From the NCBI GenBank assembly GCA_034401135.1, contig JAWZSP010000001.1, forward strand, positions 1,798,001 through 1,862,000: 64,000 nt of DNA, given 5' to 3'. A program made the position numbers and the translations under genes. This stretch comes from Volutella citrinella (lineage: Eukaryota > Ascomycota > Sordariomycetes > Hypocreales > Nectriaceae). Positions 13,020 through 23,583 of this stretch are shown here, in pieces (position 1 is the stretch's first letter; each line of letters starts with the position of its first letter). The notes beneath the pieces were generated by a model, which did no database searches, was not told the DNA's origin, and saw nothing but the letters and a program-made list of their open reading frames with translations.

Positions 13020-14350
13020 ATGAAGGGTACGCCTTGCGCCGCGCGGCGCGCTCATACCCACATGGAGCTTGAATCAGCTAACATTGCACTTTAGGACTCA
13101 TTCTCGTCGGTGGCTTCGGCACCCGCCTTCGCCCTCTCGTACGTTCCCCGCCTCGAGCTTCGTGAAGCTAGCTGCCCTCGGCGCTCTGCACCACGCGTTG
13201 CTTCCTTGCGCCCACCGACGAATGCTAACAGCCATGTGCCCTTGAATAGACCTTGACCCTCCCGAAGCCCCTGGTTGAGTTCTGCAACAAGCCTATGATC
13301 GTCCACCAGATCGAGGCGCTGGTCGCGGCCGGTGTGACCGACATCGTTCTTGCCGTCAACTACCGACCTGAGATCATGGAGAAATTCCTTGCAGAGGTAT
13401 GCAATTGCCCTACACGCTCTAAACCGACCGATCTTGGCTGACCGGCTGTATAGTATGAGGAGAAGTACAACATCAACATCGAATTCTCCGTCGAGTCTGA
13501 GCCTCTCGACACTGCCGGCCCCTTGAAGCTCGCCGAGAAGATCCTTGCCAAAGACAACACTCCCTTCTTCGTCCTCAACTCCGATGTCATTTGCGATTAT
13601 CCCTTCAAGGATCTCCTCGAATTCCACAAGAGCCACGGAAACGAGGGCACTATTGTTGTCACCAAGGTCGAGGAGCCCTCCAAGTACGGTGTCGTTGTCC
13701 ACAAGCCAGGCCACGCCTCGCGCATCGACCGATTCGTCGAGAAGCCAGTCGAGTTCGTTGGCAACCGTATCAACGCCGGAATGTACATCTTCAACCCCTC
13801 CATCCTCGATCGCATCGAGCTGCGCCCCACTTCTATCGAAAAGGAGACATTCCCCGCCATGGTTCGCGACAACGAGCTGCACTCGTTTGATCTGGAAGGC
13901 TTCTGGATGGACGTTGGACAGCCCAAGGACTTCCTCAGCGGCACTTGCCTCTACCTTTCCTCCCTAACCAAGAAGGCCAGCAAGGAGCTTACCCCTCCCA
14001 CCGAGTCCTTTGTCCACGGTGGCAACGTCTTGATTCACCCTTCGGCCAAGATTGGCAAGAATTGCCGAATCGGCCCCAATGTCACCATCGGACCTGACGT
14101 GGTGGTCGGCGACGGTGTTCGCCTGCAGCGTTGCGTGCTGCTTCGCGGCTCCAAGGTCAAGGACCACGCCTGGGTCAAGTCTACCATCGTTGGATGGAAC
14201 AGCACTGTTGGCCGCTGGGCTCGTCTGGAGAACGTTACCGTTCTTGGCGACGATGTCACTATTGGCGATGAGATTTACGTCAACGGTGGCAGTGTTTTGC
14301 CTCACAAGTCGATCAAGGCCAACGTCGACATCCCTGCTATCATCATGTGA
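13020..14350 (+). CDS. MPG1: Mannose-1-phosphate guanylyltransferase (GDP-mannose pyrophosphorylase)
   Basis: Makes GDP-mannose from mannose-1-phosphate and GTP in the cytosol, feeding N- and O-glycosylation, GPI anchors and wall mannan. Exons are 13020-13026, 13095-13138, 13250-13396 and 13454-14350, giving 364 aa, the usual family length. The N-terminal nucleotidyltransferase signature is [14 protein letters not shown] followed by [17 protein letters not shown]; the sugar-binding region includes [12 protein letters not shown] and [16 protein letters not shown]. The C-terminal third is a left-handed beta-helix of hexapeptide repeats ([20 protein letters not shown]). The first coding exon is only 7 nt (ATG AAG G), which short-exon-blind gene finders could miss. 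The protein ends in IPAIIM. Function is firm. Confidence 0.97.
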
Positions 14351-17300
14351 AGATTTGCAACCATTCTCAACTTATACCCACTTATGCGACACTTGTGTTG
14401 GAGGCCACACCAGCAAGTCATGAAAAAATCTTGTAATCTGAAACTGAGACGCGCAACTTCATTCACAAACAAACAAACAAAAACTCACCACTCTCTAAGC
14501 AAGTGCTGGCACCATTACAAAAATTGGGGGGGGGGGGGAACAAACAATGGAAGGGGAAATATTAGAGCCTGCCGTGCTCAAAGCGCCCCCATTATAATGC
14601 GACAAGCAATTGTCTGAAGAGCCTTTCTTCTTGCGTCTGTATTCTCGTATTTATTTGGCGTACGGGTTGGTCCTGACATCATCAGATAGGCAGGCTCAGG
14701 CATGGAAGGCATCGTCGGAGTTTGATGAGGCCGTGCATGATGTCTTACAGGTTAGCGAATTGAAGAATTGGCGGTTTGAGACTCAAGCGGACATGTTTAC
14801 TATCCGCCCATACTGAAATGTGACGATCGATCCGCTGAAGTTGCGCTCGAGATTTGGTGCCAGCCCTGTGGACAACTTGCCAGGTCTTCCCCTGATTTCG
14901 AGGTGTGGAAGGCTACTTGGCAGGTCGGAGTCTTAGCAAGGTTAACATGGAGATAGTCTTCTCGCTCGAGCGGATAAAGTTGGGGCAGCTATGAATCCGT
15001 GTGTAGATGAATATGTGCTGTGATCCTGCTGCTCCTGATGATGAACTGCCCAATTCACATCGTGGCTCATCATTAGTAGCCAAGTTCACTTGCATGCGAT
15101 TGACTCGAGAGCAACTCTATCAGGGAGGGTTATTTCCCAATGGGAAAAATGGCGTTTTGGAGCCCATGTTCCGGCATGTAGGTGCACGTCTTTGTCTTTG
15201 TCGATGAATCGGGGTTGAAATCGTGATTGCTTTTGGACAAAAAGTACTGGGCCACATGTGGATTTTGATCAGCTGGCCTGTGGCAGGGCAAAACTTGGGT
15301 AGGCAGGTATCATATGATCCCGCGGCGACCGAGATTGCCCTCTGTCGACACATGGCGAGAGGCTGGCAAGGAACTTGCGGAGTGGCGCGAGGGATTGTTG
15401 TCAGTGAGATCGATCCTGGCCCAAGGAGAAGGAGTGACACTTGTCCTTGAGCACGGGCATCAGACAGCTGTCATGTTCGTGTCATCTGGTCGTAAGATAG
15501 TCCGGGGATGGGCATGACAGCTAGATAAAGGCGGAAGACGGAGATGGGGCGTGGGGGAGTCAATGTTCATGATGACGGGAAGACCGGTGACTTTCCTGCC
15601 TATGATGGCCTGGAGAAACAACACGGATATATGGAAGCGATTGGATTCGACACACCAGCACATGTCTGGGGGCCCGGGAGCCCTGGAGGGACCCCTAGTC
15701 CTGGCTCAGTGGCTCCTAGCCTCTTGTTCCCCGTCCCCGGCGTGGACCCCGGCTCTTCTGTGGGAGCTGCCCTGGTCCCTGGGAGGATGGATACCGAAAC
15801 AGCTGGCGGCAACGATCCGTGGGGGGACGGAGAGGGGCCTGGGAGACGAGACGACACTGGCTCGTCCGTCGTAGCGAGTGTTGTTCAGATCTACTGGGAA
15901 ATCTCTCGAGAACTCTCCGTGGTAGTTGGGGTAATAGACGAATGGTACGCTATCAGAATCGACAGAAACGGCGCATTAATATGGATTGAGCGCTTTAGAG
16001 CCCAGACATGGCACCTAGCGTGGCCAGCAAGCCCCTCAACACCCAATCTGAAAAGGCGGACGGAGCATTTGCCAAACTTATAGGACCCATCAAGGGCGTT
16101 GGTGCATCGAGGTCCGCAGAGCTTGCTCCTAGTAGTTTCGTAGTCCCAGGAAGCTAGCAGATCGGTGAGACGGGAGCCACCTTCCTCCTGCAGTTGAAGC
16201 AAAAAGCAGATGCCTCCTCTCGTCCAGGCCCAGGCCGTTTTTTCTTTTTCTCTTCTTCTTCCTTTGCATCCCCTCTCTGCCTCCGTTGTTCGCCGATAAA
16301 GCGCAACACACCGCCTCAGCACTGCGTATGCAAGCGATCAATCCGTGTTCCCAGAAGCTGTGGCTCCCCTGAGCATACACCCTAGCCCCGGTCAGCCACC
16401 CAGCCCTCTTTGGCTCAAGGTGTGGCCCCACCGAGGACTCAAGGTGGACAGTTTTGACTGCCGCCCACCGACGGACGGGTTTGGACGAGCTTCGCAGTGA
16501 CCGCAGCAGAAGGCCGAGGGTTAACTTGCACGTGTGAGACCTGACCTACCATTGCTTTCGTTGTTTATTTTCCCCTGCGTCACGGGGCAAGCATTGAAGA
16601 ACAAGGTACATCTGCCCATGCAAGCAATTGGCTCCCGCCGTGCTTGGCGTCGCGTGTTGCTGCTGGCAGGTGTCTGGCTCATGAGGCTGAGAGCTCCGGA
16701 CCCTCATCCGGGCTAAGTTATACTACTTGCGACGGAATGCATCAGAAGTTGCTGACGGACGGGGCTAAAGCTAGTGGACACCGGCAGCCGAAGTATACCC
16801 AACGGAGCAGACAAGACCGGTCGTATAGACTGCAAGCCGGCAAGCCAGCCGGGAACGAATACCGACTTGCCAGCGAGAAAATCGAGTCTCGGCCTGGGTC
16901 CCGTCCTCGTCAAAACCAATTGCCCAAAAATCCCGCCACCCGCGAAAGCTGCGCCGCGAGGGGTGGAGAGTGTGGTGGCATCCCGTGCAGCCTTCCGGGG
17001 ATTAGACGTCACACGCAGGGCTTGGGCAGGAACAGGACCGACTACTCCACGGCCGGGTGCTTGAGGCGACCTCGCAACGAAGGCAGCACACTAGGCCGAA
17101 CGGCCCGTTTCGCAACCTGGATTGCGCCGCTGCATCTTCACAGAGATTGATTGGCAGGCTGGGCCACCCACAAGTCTTTTCCCACTGACAAGACGACGGT
17201 AGCCCACCACGAAGCCCTTGCCAGCGGGCTCCATGAGCTTGGGAATAGCACGCGAGCATCCACGACACTTCACCACGACGGAGTTGTTAGCTGACGAGGG

Positions 17301-18491
17301 CCCTGGCGCCGCGTGGCGCCAGAGTCGGGCGGTTGACAGGCGAGACATTGCGCATGGACGCGATAGCGAGCAGAATCGAGGCAATCGACCACGATCACGG
17401 CCCCAGCAACAGGGCCGTCGACTGCCTTGTGGCATGCTTTGGCTGTTGCTCGTGTTGCTTGTAGTTGTTTTAGTGGTGAGTTGCGCCCCTGTTCAAGTAC
17501 CCCTCCCCGCTATCCAATGTACCTTTCACCTGCACCTTGGCGCGGCTGGGTACCAAGTGGCCCTCCGTCATCTCGGTCACCCCTTTGTCATGCCGCTTCA
17601 GCAGAGGTATTGCTTTGCAATCCTGTACCTATCCACGTTGGAATGGCTGGCCTTGTCTCACCTCGAGGATTAGGGAGGCTTTGTTCTGGTCTCCTTTGGC
17701 GGCTGGCGCGATAAATCATGGATGACCAAGGGTGTGCCAAGTGTCCCCCGCGCCCAACTGGTGCTGTTGACTGCGTGCTCGGTGTCGTCGGCACCTGGTG
17801 GGGAGTACCACGGCCGACAGCTTCGAGGTGTGGTGATGGTGATGGAGGTCCTGGAGCTCCGTCTCGGCGCTTTAGCGGAGTCGCGAGACGTCCCCCGCGG
17901 GGCGCCTGCCATGCTCTGGTCGATGTCCCGGGCTCTTTGCGCCGCAGGCGGCAGGTCCGCCCGCTGCGTTGGGGCGTGGTGCAGGCTGGCGGGCGAGTCC
18001 ACCAGTCGCCGCGCTGCAAGCCGCGAGCTTTGGGGTGGGCTTCAACCACCGGCGAGCTCACGGCGGCCTGTAAGCCCTCCACTGTATCACCACGCCACGG
18101 CACCTGGCTGACCAGGGCGGCACATCATCTGCAGTCCCCAAAGCCTGGCCCCTGTCCCCATCCCTCCATCCTGGCTCGCTGGCCCCACACCCCCGAACGT
18201 ACCCACATACTCCGTCATTGGAGCTGTTCCCCAAAAAGCCACTGACACCAGCTTTCACAGCTCGCGCCCAGTTACGCCAAGCTCCAGCACTCCCTCAATC
18301 CGTTCAAATTCTTTCCCCTCGCTGCGTGCCCGCTCCTCTCACCCTCCTTCATCTCTCCTCCCCGCCAATTAGTCTCTCTGAGGCCTCTCTTCCTGTCTTT
18401 CTCCCAGCCTTCGCACCTCGAACACCCCGCGCCTGTCTGTCAACGCCCCGCGCCTTTTGCGACCTCGCTGCCGACCTCACGACCCCTCACC
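14351..18491. other. 4.1-kb stretch with no supported gene
   Basis: It holds the 3' region of the guanylyltransferase gene, including a run of 13 G at 14526-14538, and the promoter of the glucokinase gene, whose last 200 nt or so (18,280-18,490) are CT-rich. Open frames up to 179 codons (for example 15,544-16,083 on +) lack domains and compete with similar antisense frames. No RNA gene or mobile element was recognised. Confidence 0.45.
14526..14538 (+). repeat. Poly-G tract (13 G) downstream of MPG1
   Basis: An uninterrupted run of G about 175 nt after the MPG1 stop codon, probably in or just past the 3' UTR. Such runs are prone to length error in sequencing and can form quadruplex structures. 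Confidence 0.8.
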
Positions 18492-20395
18492 ATGGCGCTC
18501 GCCGAAGAAACCGAACGGGTCGTCTCCCAGTTCGACTTCAGTGATGAACTGCTCAATCGCCATGTGCACGAGTTCCTCAACCAGATGAGTATGGCGCCTC
18601 CTCCCTTTCCATGTTGAGCCGCAACACGGCCAGAGGCGCCGTCGCTTGCGCGCCACCCAAGCCATTTTGCTTCCGGTGCTGACCATTTTCCTTCTAGATG
18701 AGGGTCTGTCCAAGGATGGAACCAGCCTCAGCCAGATCCCAACCTATGTCACGGGCGTGCCCAACGGAACAGAGAAGGTAAAGATAACTAGCATTCATAT
18801 CTGGAGATACCACCGTCGCTGACCACATGTGCTTTTTCTCACTTCTAGGGCCTGTATCTCGCTGTTGACCTTGGCGGAACTAACTTCCGCGTGTGCTCCA
18901 TTATGCTGAATGGCGATACCACCTTCAATCTCACTTACAGCAAAGTTGCCATCCCCAAGGATCTCATGGTTGCCAAGAAGGCCTCGGATCTATTTGCTTT
19001 CTTGGCGAAGCAGATTGAGCTCTTCCTCCACGAACATCACCAGGACCACTTTGATGGCCACATGCGACGCCGCAATACTCAAAGCACATTGCAAGGGTAC
19101 CGCGACGAGCAAATCTTCCGCCTGGGATTTACTTTCAGCTTCCCCGTTCAGCAGCTTGGAATCAACAAGGGCCTCCTGATCAGGTGGACCAAGGGCTTCG
19201 ACATTCCTGATGCCGTGGGCAAGGACGTCTGCGCCTTGCTCCAGGAGGAGATTGACAAGCTTGACCTGCCCGTCAGGGTTTCGGCGCTCGTCAATGACAC
19301 TGTTGGAACACTGATGGCTCGCTCATACACCTCTACCGGCAGAAGTCGATCGGTTCTTGGCGCCATTTTCGGCACCGGCACCAACGGAGCCTACATTGAG
19401 AAGACTAGCAACATTAAGAAGAAGGTCGCCGGCGACTTTGACGGCTCGAGCGGCGAGATGGTTGTGAACACCGAGTGGGGCTCGTTTGATAACCAGCTCA
19501 ACGTTTTGCCCAACACGCCATGGGACAAGAAGCTTGACGCTGAAAGCGTCAACCCCGGCATCCAGATGTTCGAGAAGCGAGTTTCCGGCATGTTCCTGGG
19601 CGAGATCGTGCGACTGGCCGTTGCTGATATGATCAATGATGCCAATTCCAACCTCTTCAAGGACACCAACTCGAGTACAAACGATTGGCAGTCGACGACG
19701 AGCATTGGTAAGCAGTCTGGATTCCTGAAGCCCTGGGGACTCGACAGTGCCATCATGTCTGTCGCTGCGGCGGACAACACCCCCGAGCTCTCCACTCTGC
19801 GCCAGGAGCTGGAGAATTTACTTCATGTGTACACCCCGTCGTTGGAGGATGCTCAAGCTTTCAAGTCAATCGCTTTTGCTGTTGGCCGACGTGCTGCTAG
19901 GCTGGCTGCAGTTGCCATCGGTGCCATTGCGATCCAGTCTGGAAAGATTAATGACCCAGATGAGGAGGTGATTGACATTGGTGTTGATGGTAGCTTGGTT
20001 GAGCACTATCCCTTCTTCCGTGACATGATCCACGAGGCTCTCGCGGCCATCGACGGCATTGGCCCCAAGGGAGCTGAGAAGATCCGCATTGGCATCGCCA
20101 AGGACGGCAGTGGCGTGGGCGCCGCGCTCATTGCGCTTGTTGCCGCCAGCAATGAGAAGCCCGAGGACTGGGTCGCCAACACCCGGGCTGCTGCTCGACG
20201 AGCGGGCAAGTCAACAGGTGCTGTTGGTAAGTTAATTCGCATCGGCCATCCCGAAACGCTTACAGCCGTCGAGACACGTGCTAACCATGGTCGCTTCTAG
20301 TTGACGAACCGGCCATTTCCCGAACCCACCTGCTGATCGGTGGCCTGGTTGGCATTGCGGCCATCGTAGGGCTCTGGTGGAGCAGGCGACGATGA
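18492..20395 (+). CDS. Glucokinase/hexokinase with C-terminal membrane tail
   Basis: Phosphorylates glucose to glucose-6-phosphate. Exons are 18492-18588, 18698-18777, 18849-20226 and 20301-20395, giving 549 aa. The hexokinase fold is complete: phosphate-1 loop LAVDLGGTNFRV (about 62-73), sugar-binding FTFSFPVQ and IRWTKGFDIPDAVGKDV, catalytic LVNDTVGTLMA with Asp209, adenosine region GAIFGTGTNGAY, and the C-terminal GIAKDGSGVGAALIAL. The IRWTKGF...AVGKDV block reads more like the fungal glucokinase branch than Hxk1/2 (inference). Unusually, about 50 residues follow the kinase core, and the last exon adds a hydrophobic stretch LLIGGLVGIAAIVGLWW (about 529-545) followed by SRRR at the C-terminus, a tail-anchor layout. 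If the last intron (20227-20300) is retained, translation stops in the acceptor TAG and yields a soluble protein of 542 aa. Confidence 0.93.
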
Positions 20396-20840
20396 ACAAA
20401 CAGCCATGCACTTGGTCATGATTTTCGGACGTCGGTCTTCGCATACATTCGGGGCGGTATGGGTCCATGCATCGTTTTACTTGTGTTGATGGGTGTTGGC
20501 GTTTATCGTTCTCTCAATGTACCTACAAAATTTGTATATGTGACAGGAAGTGAGAATTGTACGAACCAATTTTTGAGAACCAAAGCCAGCGCGAGCCAGA
20601 CGGTTAGCTGCCAACGCGAGGAGTCTCTCCCGCCCATTGAGCCTCACATCGCCACTACGATGCTTGTGGTTTCGGAATCTATTTAACATGTTGAAATGTA
20701 ATTACATGCAACGACGACTTCTCACAAGTCTAGAAATGCCTAGTGCGCCATGATGCCAGTGCCAACCTGTCCTGATTCTATTTTTTACCCATAAATCAAC
20801 CGTCCTTGCTCCTGGGCCCTGCGACGCGGTTGCGAAGCAC
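20396..20840. other. Convergent 3' intergenic region
   Basis: Separates the ends of the glucokinase (+) and the Naa50-like gene (-). No gene seen; presumably 3' UTRs and terminators of both. Confidence 0.5.
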
Positions 20841-21959
20841 TCAGTTTCCGAATGCTGCCGCTGGATACGCGCGGTCCCTCTTCTTCCGTCCCGTTGAACT
20901 ACTTCTCGAGCTGGTGCCAGAAGAGTTATCACCAGCACCGCGAGGGGGTGGCGCGAGCCGACCTGGTGCCATGTCGTCGGGAAGGTCGTTCCATTCGGTC
21001 TCTGGCCGTTGGTTCTGGAAAGACTGACCCGTTGTCAAAGCCGGACGGCTGGTGTTGCCACCTTTAGGGGGACCGGCCCCGGATACGGGGGGGAGGTTGA
21101 CAACAGCAGCGGTTGTGCTGGCTGGTACAGACCGTTGGGGGGCCGCGGCGGCAGCTGAGGTGGCAGGCAGAGCACTCCGAACAGAGGCACCGGTTGGGCG
21201 CCGTACGAGCCAGGCGGCGTCGGGACGGAGCTTGAAGTAATAGCCGCTGATGACATCTCCTTCGCGCTGAAAGCCGCGGTTCTCATACCACCTCAAGCCA
21301 TCCTCGTTCTCGGTCCAGACATGCGCCGTGATGCTGGAGACGTGCAGCGAAGGGTCGGCGACGGCGGTGGCGACGATGTGGTCGACGGCGGCGTTGATTA
21401 GGCCATGGGATCGGTAAGGCGACAGCAGACACAGGGATTGGATGTAGAGGTTCTGCGGCACCCCAGGTTGGGCAGCCAGGTCGGGCTCGACTCGACAGAC
21501 GACACCGCCGACAACTTTGGGCTCGGCGCCGTCGTGGGACCAGGTGATGACACGGGAGAAGCGGCCAGAGGTAGCGGGGTCGACGGCGCGCTGGTAGAAT
21601 GAGTCGGGATAGCTCACGGGCAGGAGCAGAGCGTTGATGCGGCGGAGGGCGTTGACGTCGGCTGGTGTTACGAGCCGGATGTTGGCTTCCTGCGGCAGCG
21701 AGGCCGGGAGGGGCGGCAGAGTGTCGGTGAGGAGCTGGTGGTCAACCTGCTGTTGTTCTGAGCGGATCGCATCGCCAAGCTCGGAGGGCGTGGAGGAGGA
21801 TGTCGGAGGGGTGCTGTCGGAGGACGGAGCCGGTGGGGGAGGAGGCACGGCGGCGGCGCCAGCCTTTGAGGCCGAGGGCGGAGGTGCGTATTTGGGAGGT
21901 GCAGCCTGGAAAAAGGAGCGAATCGAGAGCTGCGCAGGCGTGTTCGTCGGGAGAGACAT
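20841..21959 (-). CDS. Naa50/San-like GNAT N-acetyltransferase with N-terminal PIP-box
   Basis: Single-exon gene of 372 aa starting at the first in-frame ATG (21959). The GNAT domain (about 93-254) resembles Naa50/San, the N-alpha-acetyltransferase associated with NatA: LPVSYPDSFY (113-122) matches the FPVSY substrate loop, NLYIQSLCLLSPYR (171-183) carries the family tyrosine (Y172), SITAHVW carries the family histidine (H213), and WYENRGFQREGDVISGYYFK is the usual C-terminal beta strand region. The acetyl-CoA loop, normally RxxGxG/A, reads RSHGLI (183-188), a departure. Residues 10-17 are QLSIRSFF, an exact match to the PCNA-interacting consensus Qxx[ILM]xx[FY][FY]. Pro/Ser-rich linkers flank the domain and the C-terminus is basic (TGRKKRDR). 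Family call good; PCNA binding is inference. Confidence 0.85.
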   Translation of the reverse strand: MSLPTNTPAQLSIRSFFQAAPPKYAPPPSASKAGAAAVPPPPPAPSSDSTPPTSSSTPSELGDAIRSEQQQVDHQLLTDTLPPLPASLPQEANIRLVTPADVNALRRINALLLPVSYPDSFYQRAVDPATSGRFSRVITWSHDGAEPKVVGGVVCRVEPDLAAQPGVPQNLYIQSLCLLSPYRSHGLINAAVDHIVATAVADPSLHVSSITAHVWTENEDGLRWYENRGFQREGDVISGYYFKLRPDAAWLVRRPTGASVRSALPATSAAAAAPQRSVPASTTAAVVNLPPVSGAGPPKGGNTSRPALTTGQSFQNQRPETEWNDLPDDMAPGRLAPPPRGAGDNSSGTSSRSSSTGRKKRDRAYPAAAFGN

Positions 21960-23583
21960 GACGGCGGCGCGGGAAAGGAGGTTTGACGATCGCAAGTGGA
22001 GAGATGAGATGGCAGGTAAGTGTGTTGTTGTTGAAGGCGGCAAACGACTACGTGTGTGTCGGTAGTGCTAGATCGGTTGGGGCCAGGCCGAGGTAAGGAA
22101 GGAATTGGAAACGGCCAAATGAACAAACTGAGGACCGACAGCTTATTGGCAGCTCATGCTCGCTCAAAGACGGAATTCGACGACGCAGAGGGCAAGGCTA
22201 GAAGATGAAAGAAGGACTAGATTTATCGAGAAAGGGGAGATGGACGGACAGATGGTTTGGATTGAAGCGGGTTTAGGTTCCTGGGCGGCAGAGGGCCACG
22301 CGCGCACATGCCCACTGCAGAATCCAAGCTAATTCATACATGCCAGCTTGTCGCGCAGCGACTCAGAGCAAAGTATCCGTATTGCAGAGAAGCATGTCCG
22401 ACGTGCTGTCGAAACACGGGCCTTCTCCATTCGCCGGCCCCTGTAGGCCCCTCAATGCCACTGCTGCCGGATGGTGGTTGGTGTTGCATTAGCGTGGCCG
22501 TGGGAGCCAAGGAGGCAACGTGCTGGCTGATGGGAAGATCGATCTACCAAACTACTGCTTAGTGTGTCTAGGGGTACTGCTCATGATTGATTTATTCGAA
22601 TGGGTGTTATGCCAGGAGACAGGAACAGTCCAAGCAACGAGGTGCGGGGCTTGGAAATGGGTTGGAGCAATACCTAATACTACTGGAAGTCTTATCATGA
22701 TGAAGATAACGAGGCCTGTCGGCACATAAGGGGGCGGGTGAGGACCAAGTGAATAGGTAAGTAATCAAGTGCCGCGCCGAATCCATCTTGTTTGGTACTT
22801 TGGCTGGTATCGAACTGCTCTAGTTGAGCTCTCCCAACATTACTTCTGGTGCAGCATGCAAGGATACGGTATCCGTAATGTAATGAAGGTGCGGCTGCTC
22901 GTCAATGACAACTGACGGCCCTGGAGCCTACGACTGCTTGGACGGCAATCTCTTGGGCAGGTTTCAGCTCTGGGAGCGCCGCACCCAGGGAGTTGAATGC
23001 GCTGCCATGTCACTGGCGCGCACCACTAAATCAATAACTCGCCGCCCTACCGCGCTCCGTCATCTTACCAGTGGAACCCATCCGACAGCGACCACTGACC
23101 ACCACTGGCCTGTGGCGCCGTTTTTGTTCCATTCTTTTTTCTTCCCCTTCCCTTCACTTCCCAAATCAGATCACCCACCCACAGCTGCGAGGCCAGCCTC
23201 GCCCAAACTTGCTTGCTGCCAATTCATTCATCGGCATCTCGCCAGAACAATAGGCCGACTGTGACGCGCACCCATTCGCATCCAGCATTCAGCATTCAAC
23301 ATTCGGGGATCACCATTCAGAGTCCCGCCCCAAAGCGAAGTCGAGCCTCCTGCTTTCCCCATTAAGCTTTTCCATCAGCCATGGTTAGCTAGACACGCCG
23401 GTCTGCCAACTGCGATTCGCCAACTTTTGGATTTCCCCGGCCACTCTTCCACACACGCCCCCCCCTCCGTCCGGGTCCTGCCGTCACCTTCCTCGGCATC
23501 ATCACACGATTTTCAGTTACACACCCTCCTTCTGAGATATATCCTGTCAGCCTTGGCCCGGACGTTGGCTCTCCGTCGCCATC
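21960..23583. promoter_or_regulatory. Divergent intergenic region between Naa50-like and Sgf11-like genes
   Basis: A 1.6-kb spacer between two genes transcribed away from each other; it must contain both promoters. No gene was recognised; the short frames have no domain. The segment 23,100-23,580 is pyrimidine-rich, like other leaders in this window. Confidence 0.45.

Noticed and set aside
12420..13061. 213-codon minus-strand open frame opposite the MPG1 promoter
   Set aside because: Basic low-complexity product that mirrors the pyrimidine bias of the + strand leader and overlaps the MPG1 first exon.
15544..16083. 179-codon plus-strand open frame starting with ATG
   Set aside because: Gly/Pro-rich, no recognisable domain, and competing antisense frames of similar length exist; coding support is too weak.
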